Notes: generated by a model from the letters alone, not told the origin. Positions 8,816-18,426 are shown, counted from the stretch's first letter. The stretch is 64,000 nucleotides of DNA from JAWLHU01 sp049324875 (GCA_049324875.1 JBMONC010000028.1:1-64000); one strand, 5' to 3'. Made by a program: numbers and translations.

Positions 8816-8856
8816 ATAGAAAGGATTCGGCCATGAAACCAAAGGAGGATGGTCTG

Positions 8857-9237
8857 GTGGCACTTCGTATCCTCCTTATTGAGGATGACCCGGATATTCA
8901 GAAGATGGTTCAACTCTCCCTAAAGTACCAGGGAGGCCACCAGGTGTCCGTGGCTTCCGGCGGGAGAGAGGGCCTGCAGAAGGCAGGAGCAGAGAAGCCG
9001 GACCTCATCCTCCTCGACGTGATGATGCCCGAGATGGATGGATACGAGACCTGTAAGCGGCTGAAGGCGGATCCGGTCACCCAGCATATCCCCGTGGTCT
9101 TCCTCAGCGCCCGGGCGCAGCAGTCGGAGATCCAGAAGGGCAAGGAGCTGGGGGCGATCGGCTACCTGGTGAAGCCCTTCGACCCGATGAATCTCTCCAG
9201 CCAGTTGGAGGCGATTCTCAAGGGTTCGCAGAGTTAG
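8857..9237 (+). CDS. Stand-alone receiver (CheY-like) protein
   Basis: A 126-residue single receiver domain: acidic EDD at 9-11, phospho-acceptor D54 in LILLDVMMP, threonine/serine in VVFLSARAQ, and KPFDP. It has no output domain, so it probably relays phosphate or binds a partner. The GTG at 8857 is preferred because AAGGAGG sits 8 bases upstream; an in-frame ATG at 8833 precedes that site. It lies 57 bases before the hybrid kinase and the two are likely co-transcribed. Confidence 0.88.
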   Translation: MALRILLIEDDPDIQKMVQLSLKYQGGHQVSVASGGREGLQKAGAEKPDLILLDVMMPEMDGYETCKRLKADPVTQHIPVVFLSARAQQSEIQKGKELGAIGYLVKPFDPMNLSSQLEAILKGSQS

Positions 9238-9294
9238 AGCAATCGGTCCCGCTGCTTTCCATCAGGAGTGACGGCGGAGAAGGAGCGGTAGCGA

Positions 9295-11562
9295 TTGGAC
9301 TTTACCACGATTCTCCAGGAGGTCTACCACAACAGCCTGGACGGCATCGTCATCGCTGATAAGGACACGATTATCACCGACGTCAACGCTGCCTACGAAG
9401 CGGTCACAGGCTATTCCCGGGAGGAGTTGATCGGGCAGCGGACCAACATCATCCGTTCGGGCCTGACCCCACCCGAGGTCTTCCGGGAGATGTGGGATCA
9501 GTTGTCGACCCGGGGGAAGTGGGTCGGTGAGATCATCAACCGGCATAAGAACGGCACCCTCTGGTACTCCTTCCTCTCCATCACCCGGGTGGTGGATGAG
9601 AAGGGGGATGTGGTCGCGTACGTGGGCATCGCCCGTGACATCACCCGGCGCAAGGAGATGGAGCAGCAGCTCCGCCAGAACCTGGTGGAGATTCAGGCCG
9701 CCCGGGAGATGGCCGATGCGCAGGCCAACCGGCTGCGGTCAATCCTGGAATCGGTGGGCGAGGCGATCATCATGGTCGACACCCTGGGCCTGTGCGTGGT
9801 GGCCAACCATCAGGTGGGCGCCGTCCTGGGCCTCCCTGCCGAGCAGATCATCGGGAAGTCGATCCACGAGCTGCGCTCGGTGGGGGCCCGGACCTTCCGC
9901 ATGGGCGGAGCGCTCCAGTGGCAGCCCGGCCCGGGCGGGGGTCCGCCGATCGAGATCGAGACCTCCATCGTGGAGACCCGGGAGGAGAAGCCCCGCGTCT
10001 TCCACGAGTTTGCCGCCCCGGTGCAGGATGAGGCCGGGCGGGTGATCGGCCGGATCTTCGTCTACCGGGACATCACCAAGGAGACCGAGGTGGACCGGAT
10101 GAAGTCCGAGTTCATCGCCACCGTCTCCCACGAGCTGCGCACCCCGATGACCTCCATCAAGGGCTCCCTGGGCCTGGTGCTGGGCGGTGTGGCGGGTGAG
10201 CTGCCGGCCGAGGTGAGGGACCTGCTGAGCATCGCGCAGAACAACACGGACCGGCTGATCCGTCTCATCAACGACATCCTGGACATCTCCCGCATCGAGG
10301 CGGGCAAGATGGAGATCAAGCGGGCACCCCTCCCCGTGCCGGAGGCGATTCACCGGGCGGTGCTGGAGATGGAGGGCTTTGCCCACCAGCGGGATATCGC
10401 GATCACCACCGAGATCCCGGAGCAGATGCCCCGGGTGATGGCCGATGCCGACCGGCTTCAGCAGGTCCTGGTCAACCTGCTCTCCAACGCCGTCAAGTTC
10501 TCGCCGCCATCCACCACGGTGACGGTGCGGGCGGGACTGGATCGGGACTATGCCTACATTCAGGTGATCGACCGGGGGCCGGGCATCCCGCCCGATCAGG
10601 TGGGGGCGATCTTTGAGAAGTTCCATCGCATTGACAACGCCGCCTCCCGCAAGACGGGCGGAACCGGCTTGGGCCTGGCCATCTGCAAGGCGATTGTGGA
10701 GGAGCACGGCGGCCAGATCTGGGTCGAGTCGGAGGTGGGCGAGGGTTCGACCTTCACCTTCACCATGCCGATCGAGCCGGTGCACCAGGATTTCTCCCTC
10801 CCGCTCACCGTCGGGAACAAGACGGTGCTGGTGGTGGATGATGATCCCGACATCGTGCGGCTGATCATGCTCTCCCTGGAGCAGGAGGGCTTCCAGACCG
10901 TCGGTGCCACCTCCGGGGAGCAGGCGCTGGAGATCGCCCGGTCCCGGCACATCGACGCCATCACCCTGGACCTGCTGATGCCCGGTATGCACGGCCTGGA
11001 GGTGACCCGCCGGCTGAAGGAGGATCCGACCACCCGGAACATCCCGGTGGTGGTGATCTCGGCCTACACCTCGGGGAGGGAGCCGGAGTTGGTGGCGCTG
11101 GGGGTGGCCGGTGTCATCGCCAAGCCGATCGACGAGGCGAAGCTGTTGACCACCATCCGGGCGGTGCTGGGCGCCGTCGAGGGGGAGAAGCTGCAGCCGA
11201 CGATCCTGGTGGTGGACGACGACCCCGATGTGCGCCGCATCCTGGGCGTGATGCTGGAGCGGGCGGGCTACACCGTCCGATCGGCCTCCGATGGCCAGGA
11301 AGCCTTCCGAATGATCATGGACGAGCGGCCGGACCTGCTGATCCTCGACCTGATGATGCCCAACCTCGACGGCTTCCAGCTGGTGAGGCTCCTGCGCCAG
11401 CGGCGCTGGACGCAGCAGATCCCGCTGCTGGTGCTGACGGCGCTCGACCTGACGGAGGGCGAGAAGACCCTGCTCCAGCTGGGCCCCACCCACCATGTGA
11501 CCAAGGGTCCGCTGATCCAGGAGGAGGTTGTCTCCCGGGTGCGGGAGCTGTTAAAGCCATAG
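9295..11562 (+). CDS. Hybrid histidine kinase: PAS-PAS-HisKA-HATPase-REC-REC
   Basis: A soluble 755-residue kinase with no membrane segment. An N-terminal PAS domain with PAC (IVIADKDTIITDVNAAYEAV to GIARDITRRKEME, ~1-130) is followed by a second PAS (~140-265). HisKA has H279 in TVSHELRTPM and HATPase has VLVNLLSNAVKF, DRGPGIP and GGTGLGLAI. Two receivers follow with acceptors D559 and D685, the second ending in a lysine of the form HVTKG. It starts at TTG behind GAAGGAG. Cytoplasmic PAS input suggests redox, ligand or partner sensing. With the HPt protein it forms a plausible multi-step relay. Confidence 0.92.
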   Translation: MDFTTILQEVYHNSLDGIVIADKDTIITDVNAAYEAVTGYSREELIGQRTNIIRSGLTPPEVFREMWDQLSTRGKWVGEIINRHKNGTLWYSFLSITRVVDEKGDVVAYVGIARDITRRKEMEQQLRQNLVEIQAAREMADAQANRLRSILESVGEAIIMVDTLGLCVVANHQVGAVLGLPAEQIIGKSIHELRSVGARTFRMGGALQWQPGPGGGPPIEIETSIVETREEKPRVFHEFAAPVQDEAGRVIGRIFVYRDITKETEVDRMKSEFIATVSHELRTPMTSIKGSLGLVLGGVAGELPAEVRDLLSIAQNNTDRLIRLINDILDISRIEAGKMEIKRAPLPVPEAIHRAVLEMEGFAHQRDIAITTEIPEQMPRVMADADRLQQVLVNLLSNAVKFSPPSTTVTVRAGLDRDYAYIQVIDRGPGIPPDQVGAIFEKFHRIDNAASRKTGGTGLGLAICKAIVEEHGGQIWVESEVGEGSTFTFTMPIEPVHQDFSLPLTVGNKTVLVVDDDPDIVRLIMLSLEQEGFQTVGATSGEQALEIARSRHIDAITLDLLMPGMHGLEVTRRLKEDPTTRNIPVVVISAYTSGREPELVALGVAGVIAKPIDEAKLLTTIRAVLGAVEGEKLQPTILVVDDDPDVRRILGVMLERAGYTVRSASDGQEAFRMIMDERPDLLILDLMMPNLDGFQLVRLLRQRRWTQQIPLLVLTALDLTEGEKTLLQLGPTHHVTKGPLIQEEVVSRVRELLKP

Positions 11563-11614
11563 GGGAGAGGGAGTGGAGGCCGGAGCACCTGGTCAGGCCC
11601 CATCCCATGCAAAA

Positions 11615-11641
11615 CCCCCACCAACCTGGCGTTGGTGGGGG
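11615..11641. terminator. Bidirectional terminator hairpin
   Basis: An 11-bp perfect stem (CCCCCACCAAC with its complement) and a 5-base loop, flanked by AAAA on the left and by CTCGTCTT on the right. It sits between the kinase and the convergent HPt gene. Confidence 0.8.
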
Positions 11642-11647
11642 CTCGTC

Positions 11648-11974
11648 TTATATCCCGTGCTTTGCCGCGGCCTGACCGATCTCCTCAACCACCCGGTCGA
11701 CCAGAGCAGCCACCTGCTGGTCGTCTCGCTCCAACTCGCCGTCAAGGATCAGGATGATGGTGTCTTCGGCCCTGGCCGCCGCGTTGGAGAGCTCATGAAA
11801 GCCGTAGAAGCCACCGGAGCCGCGCAGTTTGTGAATCTCCTGCCGCAGGGGCTTCAAATCGACGGAGGCCCCCTGGCGAAGCGCCTCCGCCTGCTCCATG
11901 AGCAGCTCGACACGCTGGATCGCACCCTGGAGATACTCGCGGCGCAAGGCCTGGAACTCGGGTGTATCGTACAT
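11648..11974 (-). CDS. HPt (histidine phosphotransfer) domain protein
   Basis: A small all-helical protein with the HPt signature EIHKLRGSGGFYGFHELS, phospho-histidine H48 with this start. It would shuttle phosphate between receivers and has no other domain. It faces the hybrid kinase across a shared terminator, which supports a common relay. Start choice is uncertain: the ATG at 11974 begins just before the domain, while ATGs at 12040 and 12079 extend it. A good AAGGAGG lies at about 12020, too far from any start to decide. Confidence 0.82.
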   Translation of the reverse strand: MYDTPEFQALRREYLQGAIQRVELLMEQAEALRQGASVDLKPLRQEIHKLRGSGGFYGFHELSNAAARAEDTIILILDGELERDDQQVAALVDRVVEEIGQAAAKHGI

Positions 11975-12218
11975 CTGTTGCCATCCGGAAAGGGATTCCT
12001 GATCCCTTCCCGTCCCTCCTTTCGTGGGAAGCGGGTCCATCTGTCGCCCGCCACATCGGACTGCGGGCCTGTGACGCATCCGCCTTCCCGACGGCCCATC
12101 TGCCGGGTTGCTCCGGGGTACTTAGTTCAGTTCGATGTGATGGAACTCCTGCTTGTGAGAGGTATCACCGAAAATCGTTAAGCGAAATGGTACGCTGGAG
12201 GAGGAGGGGGGGATCTCC

Positions 12219-13013
12219 ATGTGGATTCGCATCGGGCCGCCGCCGCTGCCGCGCGAGCATGGCGCATGGGCGATGCTGCTGACCCCACCGATTGTCGCTA
12301 TGATTGCCCAGGGGATTCACCCTGACGCGGTGCTGGCGATGATCGGGTGGTTCGCCGCTTACTCCATGAGGGGACCGGTGGAGGTCCTGATCGGCAGGGG
12401 AGCCTCCGGGCGTGCCGGCATGGCGCAGGCGGAGCGGCCGGTCGCCCGGTTCTGGCTTCTGCTGCTGGGCGGCCTCACAGCGCTGTTGCTGGGCTTGGCG
12501 GCACTGGCCCAACCGGTGGTGCTGCTGCTCCTGACAGGGGCGGGAGCGCTTCTGGGGGCGGTCTGGCGGCTGGCCTGGCAGGGCGAGAGCCGCTCGCTGG
12601 CTGCGGGGTTCCTGGCTGTGACCGGGCTGATGGCCGGGGCGCCGCTCTACTATCTGACCGCCCTCGGCACCATCCCTCCGGAGGGGTGGGCCCTCACCTA
12701 CGGCTGCTTCGCCTTCTTCGGCGGATCGGTCCTCCGGGTCAAGGCGCTGGCCCGGGAGCGGCGCTCTGCCGCCTTTCGGTGGCTCTCGCTCACCGTCCAC
12801 CTGCTGCTGGTCCTGGTCGCCGCCGGTGCCGCCTGGAGGGGCTGGACCTCGCCCCTGCTGGCGGTCGCCCTGCTGCCGGCGGGTGCCTGGGCGGCATACG
12901 GAGCCTGGCGGGGCGGGCGGGGAACGCCGGTCAACCTCGGCTCGGTCGGCAAGGCCGAGATCTGGCTGACACTGCTCTTTGCCCTGCTGCTCATCCTGTC
13001 CGTTCGGATCTAG
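12219..13013 (+). CDS. YwiC-like membrane protein
   Basis: A 264-residue integral membrane protein of the YwiC-like family, recognised by the N-terminal PPLPREHGAWAML signature. Roughly seven hydrophobic segments follow (for example FWLLLLGGLTALLLGLAALA and LLLVLVAAGAAW). The family has no established biochemical role; in Bacillus ywiC lies near nitrate-respiration genes, but no such genes are visible here. The ATG follows GGAGGAGGAGGGGGG. Confidence 0.82.
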   Translation: MWIRIGPPPLPREHGAWAMLLTPPIVAMIAQGIHPDAVLAMIGWFAAYSMRGPVEVLIGRGASGRAGMAQAERPVARFWLLLLGGLTALLLGLAALAQPVVLLLLTGAGALLGAVWRLAWQGESRSLAAGFLAVTGLMAGAPLYYLTALGTIPPEGWALTYGCFAFFGGSVLRVKALARERRSAAFRWLSLTVHLLLVLVAAGAAWRGWTSPLLAVALLPAGAWAAYGAWRGGRGTPVNLGSVGKAEIWLTLLFALLLILSVRI

Positions 13014-13085
13014 CGGCGCAATCGGCAGGGGCTGACTCCCGAAACACCTCCACGGGCAACCTAACGCCTGTGGGGGTGATCTTAT

Positions 13086-14474
13086 TTGCGAGCCATCTCG
13101 GCGCTGCTTCATCTGGGCCGCTCCATGCGGGCCCTGCTGGGGGGCATCCTGCTCTTTCATGTGGGGTGGTACCTGCTCCTGCCCTTCTTTGCCGTCCTGT
13201 TCACCACCAGGCGCGGGCTGACCCCGGCCCAGGCGGGCCTGTTGCTGGCGGTCCAATCCTTCACCCTCCTGGCCGGCAGTCTGGTCGGGGGCTGGCTGGC
13301 CGACCGGTTGGGACGCCGCCTGACCATGGTGGGGGGGCTGCTGGCCCGGGGCCTTGGGCTGTGGGGCCTTGGTTTCATTACAGGCCTCCCGGCCCTGCTG
13401 GCGGCGGTTGGGGTGGCCGGCCTGGGCGGTGGTCTGTACGGTCCGGCTGCCAAGGCCGGCATTGCGGAGAGCGCCACCGAGGAGAACCGCCCGACCGCCT
13501 TCGCTGCCCGGGGGATCGCTGCCAACATTGGCGTCTCGCTGGGACCGCTGGCCGGGGGTCTTCTGCTTCCGGGCGGCATGGGGCTGCTCTTTGGGACGGC
13601 CGCTCTCCTCCATCTGGGTCTCGCTCTGCTGACCTGGCTCTTCTACCGGGAGGAGCCGGCCGCAGCCAGCCCCCCTCGGGGGGCGCTGCGGGAGGTCCTG
13701 TCCGACCGGAGCTATCTCCTTTTCAGCCTGGTCACCACCCTGGCGTGGGCGCTCTTCGCCCAGTTGATGATCTCCGTGCCGCTCTATGCCCGGGAGATCC
13801 TGGGGTTGGAGTCCTCCATCGGGCTGCTCTGGACCGCCACCAGCCTGACGGTGATCCTCTTTCAGTTCCTGGTCACCCGGTTCTCCACCGCTCGGCTGCA
13901 GCCCATGACGGCGATGGCGATCGGCACGGCGCTGCTCGGGTCCGGCCTCGCTCTGGTCAGCCAGGCCGGCTCCTTCGCGGGCCTGCTCCTGGCGGTCCTG
14001 GTCTTCATCGCCGGAGAGATGCTCCTGATGCCTACGGCCGACTCGGTGGTCTCCACCCTCGCCCCCAAGGAGATGCTGGGCAGCTACTACGGCCTTGCCA
14101 CCGTGGTCTGGGGGCTGGGGGAGGGGGTCGGCAACCTGGTGGGAGGCTCCCTGATGCAGTATGGACTGGCCACCCGGAGAATCTGGCTCCCCTGGGCCGT
14201 GTACGCCCTCGCTGCCCTGGCGGTGAGCGGGCTCTACCTGGTGCTGGGCCGGCACCTGCAGCGGCGGGCAGCGCCCGGGCCGGAGCGGCCGGCCCAGGCC
14301 CTGCGGGCCCAGCTCACCCGCCCCGGGCAGCCGGCCCCCCGGATCCATCTCTTCCGACCCGGTGAGCCCGCCGGGGAGGGGGAGCGTCAACCCCTTGGAC
14401 CCAACGGTTCCACCGGGGAGGTTCCGGGCATAGGGCTGAAGCAGGGGCCAGGGCGGAGGCAGGAAGAGGAGTAG
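13086..14474 (+). CDS. MFS transporter, drug/multidrug type
   Basis: A 12-helix major facilitator protein. The motif GGWLADRLGRR between helices 2 and 3 is the MFS signature A. The body ends near residue 395; an unusual ~65-residue hydrophilic, Pro/Gly/Arg-rich tail follows. The TTG at 13086 is used because no in-frame ATG precedes the first helix (ALLGGILLFHVGWYLLLPFF). Substrate is unknown; the overall shape is of proton-coupled drug or sugar efflux. It is 72 bases after the YwiC-like gene and possibly co-transcribed with it. Confidence 0.87.
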   Translation: MRAISALLHLGRSMRALLGGILLFHVGWYLLLPFFAVLFTTRRGLTPAQAGLLLAVQSFTLLAGSLVGGWLADRLGRRLTMVGGLLARGLGLWGLGFITGLPALLAAVGVAGLGGGLYGPAAKAGIAESATEENRPTAFAARGIAANIGVSLGPLAGGLLLPGGMGLLFGTAALLHLGLALLTWLFYREEPAAASPPRGALREVLSDRSYLLFSLVTTLAWALFAQLMISVPLYAREILGLESSIGLLWTATSLTVILFQFLVTRFSTARLQPMTAMAIGTALLGSGLALVSQAGSFAGLLLAVLVFIAGEMLLMPTADSVVSTLAPKEMLGSYYGLATVVWGLGEGVGNLVGGSLMQYGLATRRIWLPWAVYALAALAVSGLYLVLGRHLQRRAAPGPERPAQALRAQLTRPGQPAPRIHLFRPGEPAGEGERQPLGPNGSTGEVPGIGLKQGPGRRQEEE

Positions 14475-14571
14475 GTCAAGCCGAAATCTTCCAGGCGTGG
14501 CGTCCGACGCTCTCCGGGCCCCCGCAAGCGGCCCGGCATGACCCCGGGTCCATGAAGGAGGAGAGACGGCT

Positions 14572-16194
14572 GTGACCGATCTGGATCTGGAGATCGCCCA
14601 GCTCTTCCTGGCAGGTGTACCGGGAACCAGCCTGACGGAGGAATGGCGGGAGAGCCTTCAGCGCTTCCCCTTCGGCGGCGTTCATCTGAGCGATTGGAAC
14701 CTGACCGGCCCGGAACAGGCGGCGGCCCTCCTCGAGGAGATCCGCACCGCCATCCGGGAGAGCGGGGTGACCGACCTCCCCTTGATGGCCCTCGATCACG
14801 AGGGGGGCAGCCTGACGCCCCTCCGCCATGGGGAGGCCACCAACCTGCCGGGTGCGATGGCACTCGGGGCGATGGACGACCCCGCTGCCGTCCGGGAGAT
14901 CGGGCGGATCATGGGCCGCGAGTTGGCCTCCCTGGGCTTCAACCTGAACTGGGCACCGGTGATGGATGTCAACTGCAACCCCCGCAACCCGGTGATTGGC
15001 ATCCGTTCCTTCGGGGATGAGCCCCGCGGGGTGGTGGCGATGGGGATCGCCATGATCGAGGGGATGCAGGAGGGGGGCGTCGCCGCAACGGCCAAGCACT
15101 TCCCCGGTCATGGCGACACCGTGATCGACTCACATCACGGCCTCCCGGTGGTCGAGGACGACCTGGCCCGGTTGGAACCGCTTCACCTGCTCCCCTTCGC
15201 TGCCGCCGCAGCGGCCGGAGTGGATGCGATCATGACGGCCCATATCCTCTTCCCGAAGCTGGCAGGTTCCCGCCTCGACCCGGATGGTGCCCATGCGCAC
15301 CTGCCGGCGACGCTCAATCCGGCGATCCTGGAGGGGCTTCTCCGGCGCCACCTCGGATTTGACGGCGTGATCGTCACCGACGCCCTGGAGATGTGGGGGA
15401 TTCAGGGGCAGTGGGAGATCCCGGAAGCGGCGGTGATGGCGCTGGAGGCGGGGGCCGATATCCCGCTGATCGTCTTTGACCATGAGGCGCGGGAACGGGC
15501 CTTTGCCGCGGTCAGGCAGGCGGTCGAGACCGGTCGGATCAGCCGGGAGCGGCTGGCCCGGTCCGTCGCCAGGGTTCAGGCCCTGCGGGAGCGGATTGCC
15601 GCCCGTCGGCTGGAGGCGGGGCACAGCGATCGGTTTGACCCGGCGGCCCACCGGCGGATGGTCGCCGAGCACCAGGAGCGGGTGACCGCCCTGGCCCATC
15701 GTGGGATCTGGACCAGCGCCCCGGTGGAGCCGATCCCGGCGGGAAGCGGTCTGCTGGTGGTCACCCCGGTGCAGGAGAACCTGACCCCGGCGGATACCAC
15801 AGGCGGCCAGCCGGTCAGCCTGGCCGGGGAGCTGGCGGGCCTCGGTTACCGGGTTCAGGCCATCAGCCCGAGCCTGGAGGTGGACGCCACGGAGCGGGAG
15901 GCGATCCTGGAGGCCGCCAGGGGTGGCTGCGACCGGGTGATCCTGGGCACGATCAACGCCTGGCGGTTCCCGGGGCAGGTCGAGCTGGTGAGCGCCCTGG
16001 CAGGGACCGGTCTGCCGGTTATCTGCGCCGCCCTCCGGGACCCGACCGATCTGCTCCACGTTCCTCCCGGTCTCCCCCGGCTTGCCACCTGCTCCACCGA
16101 ACCGGTGATGATGCGGGCGCTGGCCGAGGTGCTGGCCGGGCGGCGGACGCCGGAGGGCAGGCTGCCGGTCCGCCTCCCCCTGCAGGGGGGCTGA
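14572..16194 (+). CDS. nagZ: Beta-N-acetylglucosaminidase, GH3 family (NagZ-like)
   Basis: Glycoside hydrolase family 3 enzyme that releases N-acetylglucosamine from muropeptides. The NagZ motif KHFPGHGDT (from K175) with the DSHHGLP loop supplies the Asp-His acid/base pair, and VTDALEM carries the nucleophile D270. Residues 1-~345 form the TIM barrel; a second alpha/beta domain (~375-540) is present, as in Gram-positive NagZ. No signal peptide is seen, so a cytoplasmic role in cell-wall recycling is most likely. The GTG follows GGAGGAGAG. Confidence 0.9.
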   Translation: MTDLDLEIAQLFLAGVPGTSLTEEWRESLQRFPFGGVHLSDWNLTGPEQAAALLEEIRTAIRESGVTDLPLMALDHEGGSLTPLRHGEATNLPGAMALGAMDDPAAVREIGRIMGRELASLGFNLNWAPVMDVNCNPRNPVIGIRSFGDEPRGVVAMGIAMIEGMQEGGVAATAKHFPGHGDTVIDSHHGLPVVEDDLARLEPLHLLPFAAAAAAGVDAIMTAHILFPKLAGSRLDPDGAHAHLPATLNPAILEGLLRRHLGFDGVIVTDALEMWGIQGQWEIPEAAVMALEAGADIPLIVFDHEARERAFAAVRQAVETGRISRERLARSVARVQALRERIAARRLEAGHSDRFDPAAHRRMVAEHQERVTALAHRGIWTSAPVEPIPAGSGLLVVTPVQENLTPADTTGGQPVSLAGELAGLGYRVQAISPSLEVDATEREAILEAARGGCDRVILGTINAWRFPGQVELVSALAGTGLPVICAALRDPTDLLHVPPGLPRLATCSTEPVMMRALAEVLAGRRTPEGRLPVRLPLQGG

Positions 16195-16299
16195 GCGGCG
16201 CCAGGCCGTACCCCACGGTCCGCCCGCCGCGTCAGAACAGATGGGGGAGCAGTTCAGGGGGACTGCTCGTACATTGACGGCAAGGAGGAGCGATGCACT

Positions 16300-16725
16300 G
16301 TGGATATCCATATGTTCATGCCGAACTTCAATGCCATGCGGGAGGAGTTGACCCGCATCGGCTTCCAGGAGCTGAAGACGGCCGATGAGGTGATGGCGAC
16401 GCTTCCATCGGCCAAGGGGACGACCCTGCTCGCCATCAACTCGGTCTGCGGCTGCGCCGGCGGGATTGCCCGTCCCGGCGTCACCCTCGCCTTGCAGCAG
16501 GGCGTCAAGGTCGACAACCTCTACACCGTCTTCGCCGGCCAGGACAAGGAGGCGACCGCTGCGGCCCGCTCCCTCTTCCCCGAATACCCGCCTTCCTCGC
16601 CCTCCTTTGCCGTCCTGAAGGACGGAAAGATCGTCACCATGGTCCACCGCCACCAGATTGAGGGCTCTTCCCCTCAGGCGGTGGCTGCCCGCATCAGCGA
16701 GGCGGTGAAGCAGGCCCAGGGCTAA
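16300..16725 (+). CDS. Bacilliredoxin, BrxA/BrxB family (YphP/YqiW)
   Basis: Thiol-disulfide protein of the DUF1094 family that removes bacillithiol from mixed disulfides. The active site is C50-G51-C52 in NSVCGCAGG, and the N-terminal FMPNFNAMREEL is typical. The 141-residue length is standard. Its presence implies bacillithiol or a similar thiol in this organism (known for the family, inferred here). It stands alone between NagZ and a hairpin; a short GAGCAGT/ACTGCTC hairpin at 16247-16268 separates it from nagZ. Confidence 0.93.
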   Translation: MDIHMFMPNFNAMREELTRIGFQELKTADEVMATLPSAKGTTLLAINSVCGCAGGIARPGVTLALQQGVKVDNLYTVFAGQDKEATAAARSLFPEYPPSSPSFAVLKDGKIVTMVHRHQIEGSSPQAVAARISEAVKQAQG

Positions 16726-16732
16726 CCCAAAC

Positions 16733-16757
16733 GGACGGCAGGCGCCCCCTGCCGTCC
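16733..16757 (+). terminator. Hairpin after the bacilliredoxin gene
   Basis: GGACGGCAGG pairs perfectly with CCTGCCGTCC 8 bases after the stop codon. There is no proper T-tract, so it may be a weak terminator or a transcript-stabilising hairpin. Confidence 0.5.
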
Positions 16758-16786
16758 CTGTCATTGCACAGCAAGGGGGAGAGCAG

Positions 16787-17410
16787 ATGGACCGCCCCAT
16801 GGGTCAGATCCTCCAGGACCAGGAGTTCACCGGGGCCGACTTCGACCAGGCCGCCTTCGAAGATGCCCGGTTTCGGCGCTGCCGGTTCATCCGCTGCAGC
16901 TTCCGCGGGGCGCAGCTGAACGACTGCCAGAGCATCGGTTCGCTCTTTGAGCAGTGCGATTTTACAGGGGCGAACCTGTCCGGCTCCCGGCATGAGCGGA
17001 GCAGCTTTGCCAACAGCCGGTTCACGTACGCCCACCTCTTCTCGATCAACTTCGTGGAGTGCAAGCTTACGGGGGCGACCTTCGAAGAGGCGGCCACCGC
17101 CGGCTGGTCGATCGCGGGCGGGGATTGGTCCATGACCAACCTGCGGGGCCATTCGCTGAAGGGGCTGGACCTGCGAGGGATCAAGCTGACCGAGGCGGAT
17201 CTGTACGGCTGCAACCTGGAGAAGGCCGACCTGCGGGCGGCAGATCTGGCCCGTGCCCAGCTGGGGCAGGCGAAGCTGAAGGGGGCAGACCTGCGGGGTG
17301 CGAACCTGGAGGGGCTCGACTGGAAGGGGATCGATCTCCTGGGGGTCAAGATCGACCTGGGGCAGGCGGTCGCCCTGGCCCGTTCCTACGGGGCGCTGGT
17401 ACTGGAGTAG
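16787..17410 (+). CDS. Pentapeptide-repeat protein
   Basis: A 207-residue right-handed quadrilateral beta-helix. Repeats of the A(D/N)LXX form run from about residue 10 to 190 (TGADFDQAAFEDARF, FTGANLSGSRHERSSF, KADLRAADLARAQLGQAKL). There is no second domain, signal peptide or membrane segment. Some relatives mimic DNA and protect gyrase (Qnr, MfpA), but most have no known job and the sequence does not decide. The ATG follows AAGGGGGAGAG. Confidence 0.9.
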   Translation: MDRPMGQILQDQEFTGADFDQAAFEDARFRRCRFIRCSFRGAQLNDCQSIGSLFEQCDFTGANLSGSRHERSSFANSRFTYAHLFSINFVECKLTGATFEEAATAGWSIAGGDWSMTNLRGHSLKGLDLRGIKLTEADLYGCNLEKADLRAADLARAQLGQAKLKGADLRGANLEGLDWKGIDLLGVKIDLGQAVALARSYGALVLE

Positions 17411-17469
17411 GATTTTTCGGGCAGCGCGCCGAAAGGATCGCCCAAACCTAGTACCGGGGGTTCTTTTCG

Positions 17470-18417
17470 TTGCAGCAGTTCTTCTTCAGTGAACGCTACC
17501 TCCGCCTCATCGAGCTAAATCGCTCCGGTCAGCATGCGGAAGCGAGAGTGCTCGTGAACCGGGCGCTGGCAGAGACCGAGGGAAAAGAGCGCGGGTTTTG
17601 GCTCCTGGTGCGGGGCGCCCGCCCCATGGCCTTCGGTGTCTATCATATCCCCACGGTGATGGCGGATCTCAACGCCGCACTGGCCTGCGCGCCGGATGAT
17701 CCGGAGATGCAGGAACACGTCCTGGTCAACCTGCTCGCCTTGGTGGTGAAGGTAGAGCGACCGGATCTGCTCGAGGGCTGGCTCGGGCGGATACACCACA
17801 TCCTCCGGCAGGCTCAGGAGCCGTTCCGCATCCATGCCAACCTGGGGATGCTTCAATCATTTCGGGGCCGCCCGGGAGCTGCACTCCGCCACTTCAACCG
17901 GGTGATCGAGGAGATGCGTGTCCTGCCGCCAGAACGGATCGCGGCCCATCGAGGGCGATTTGCTGCACTGCACTGCCGGCGGGCGCTGGCCGCGCTGGAG
18001 TGCGGACAGATTGAGCAGGCCGAACGGGATGTTCAGACCGCGAGCGAGCTCTACGCCCACCCGCAGCTGCCCCGGATCTCGCACCTGCCGCTGGCGCTGG
18101 CCAGGGCCGGTCTCCACCTCGCTCACCATGATCTGCAGACGGCCCGCCAGGTGCTTCAGTGGGTGCGGGCAACCGAGACCGGCAGCAACTCCCGAAGGGT
18201 CGAGGTTCAGTTCCAGGCCGAAGCCGAACTGATGGCCGGCCGGATCGCCCTGGCGGAGGGGAACCTGCTGGCCTTTGAACACTTCGCCAGGCGGGCGCTC
18301 GACCTGCTGGAGCGGAACCAGCTGCAGATCAGTGCGGCGCGGGTCAGGGCGATCCGCCGGAGCCTTCTGGAGCGGTCAGGTGCGCCCGTGTCCATTCCAG
18401 GGGAGGGCTCCCCATAA
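17470..18417 (+). CDS. TPR-like helical repeat protein, function unknown
   Basis: A 315-residue all-helical protein with TPR-like pairs, for example HAEARVLVNRALAE, AALRHFNRVIEEMR, QTARQVLQWVRA and LAFEHFARRALDLLE. No catalytic motif, signal peptide or membrane segment is present, so it is most likely a cytosolic scaffold or regulator arm lacking a DNA-binding domain. It starts with TTG after a GGGGG site. It ends at a terminator shared with the convergent UspA gene. Confidence 0.7.
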   Translation: MQQFFFSERYLRLIELNRSGQHAEARVLVNRALAETEGKERGFWLLVRGARPMAFGVYHIPTVMADLNAALACAPDDPEMQEHVLVNLLALVVKVERPDLLEGWLGRIHHILRQAQEPFRIHANLGMLQSFRGRPGAALRHFNRVIEEMRVLPPERIAAHRGRFAALHCRRALAALECGQIEQAERDVQTASELYAHPQLPRISHLPLALARAGLHLAHHDLQTARQVLQWVRATETGSNSRRVEVQFQAEAELMAGRIALAEGNLLAFEHFARRALDLLERNQLQISAARVRAIRRSLLERSGAPVSIPGEGSP

Positions 18418-18426
18418 CCAAAAGAG

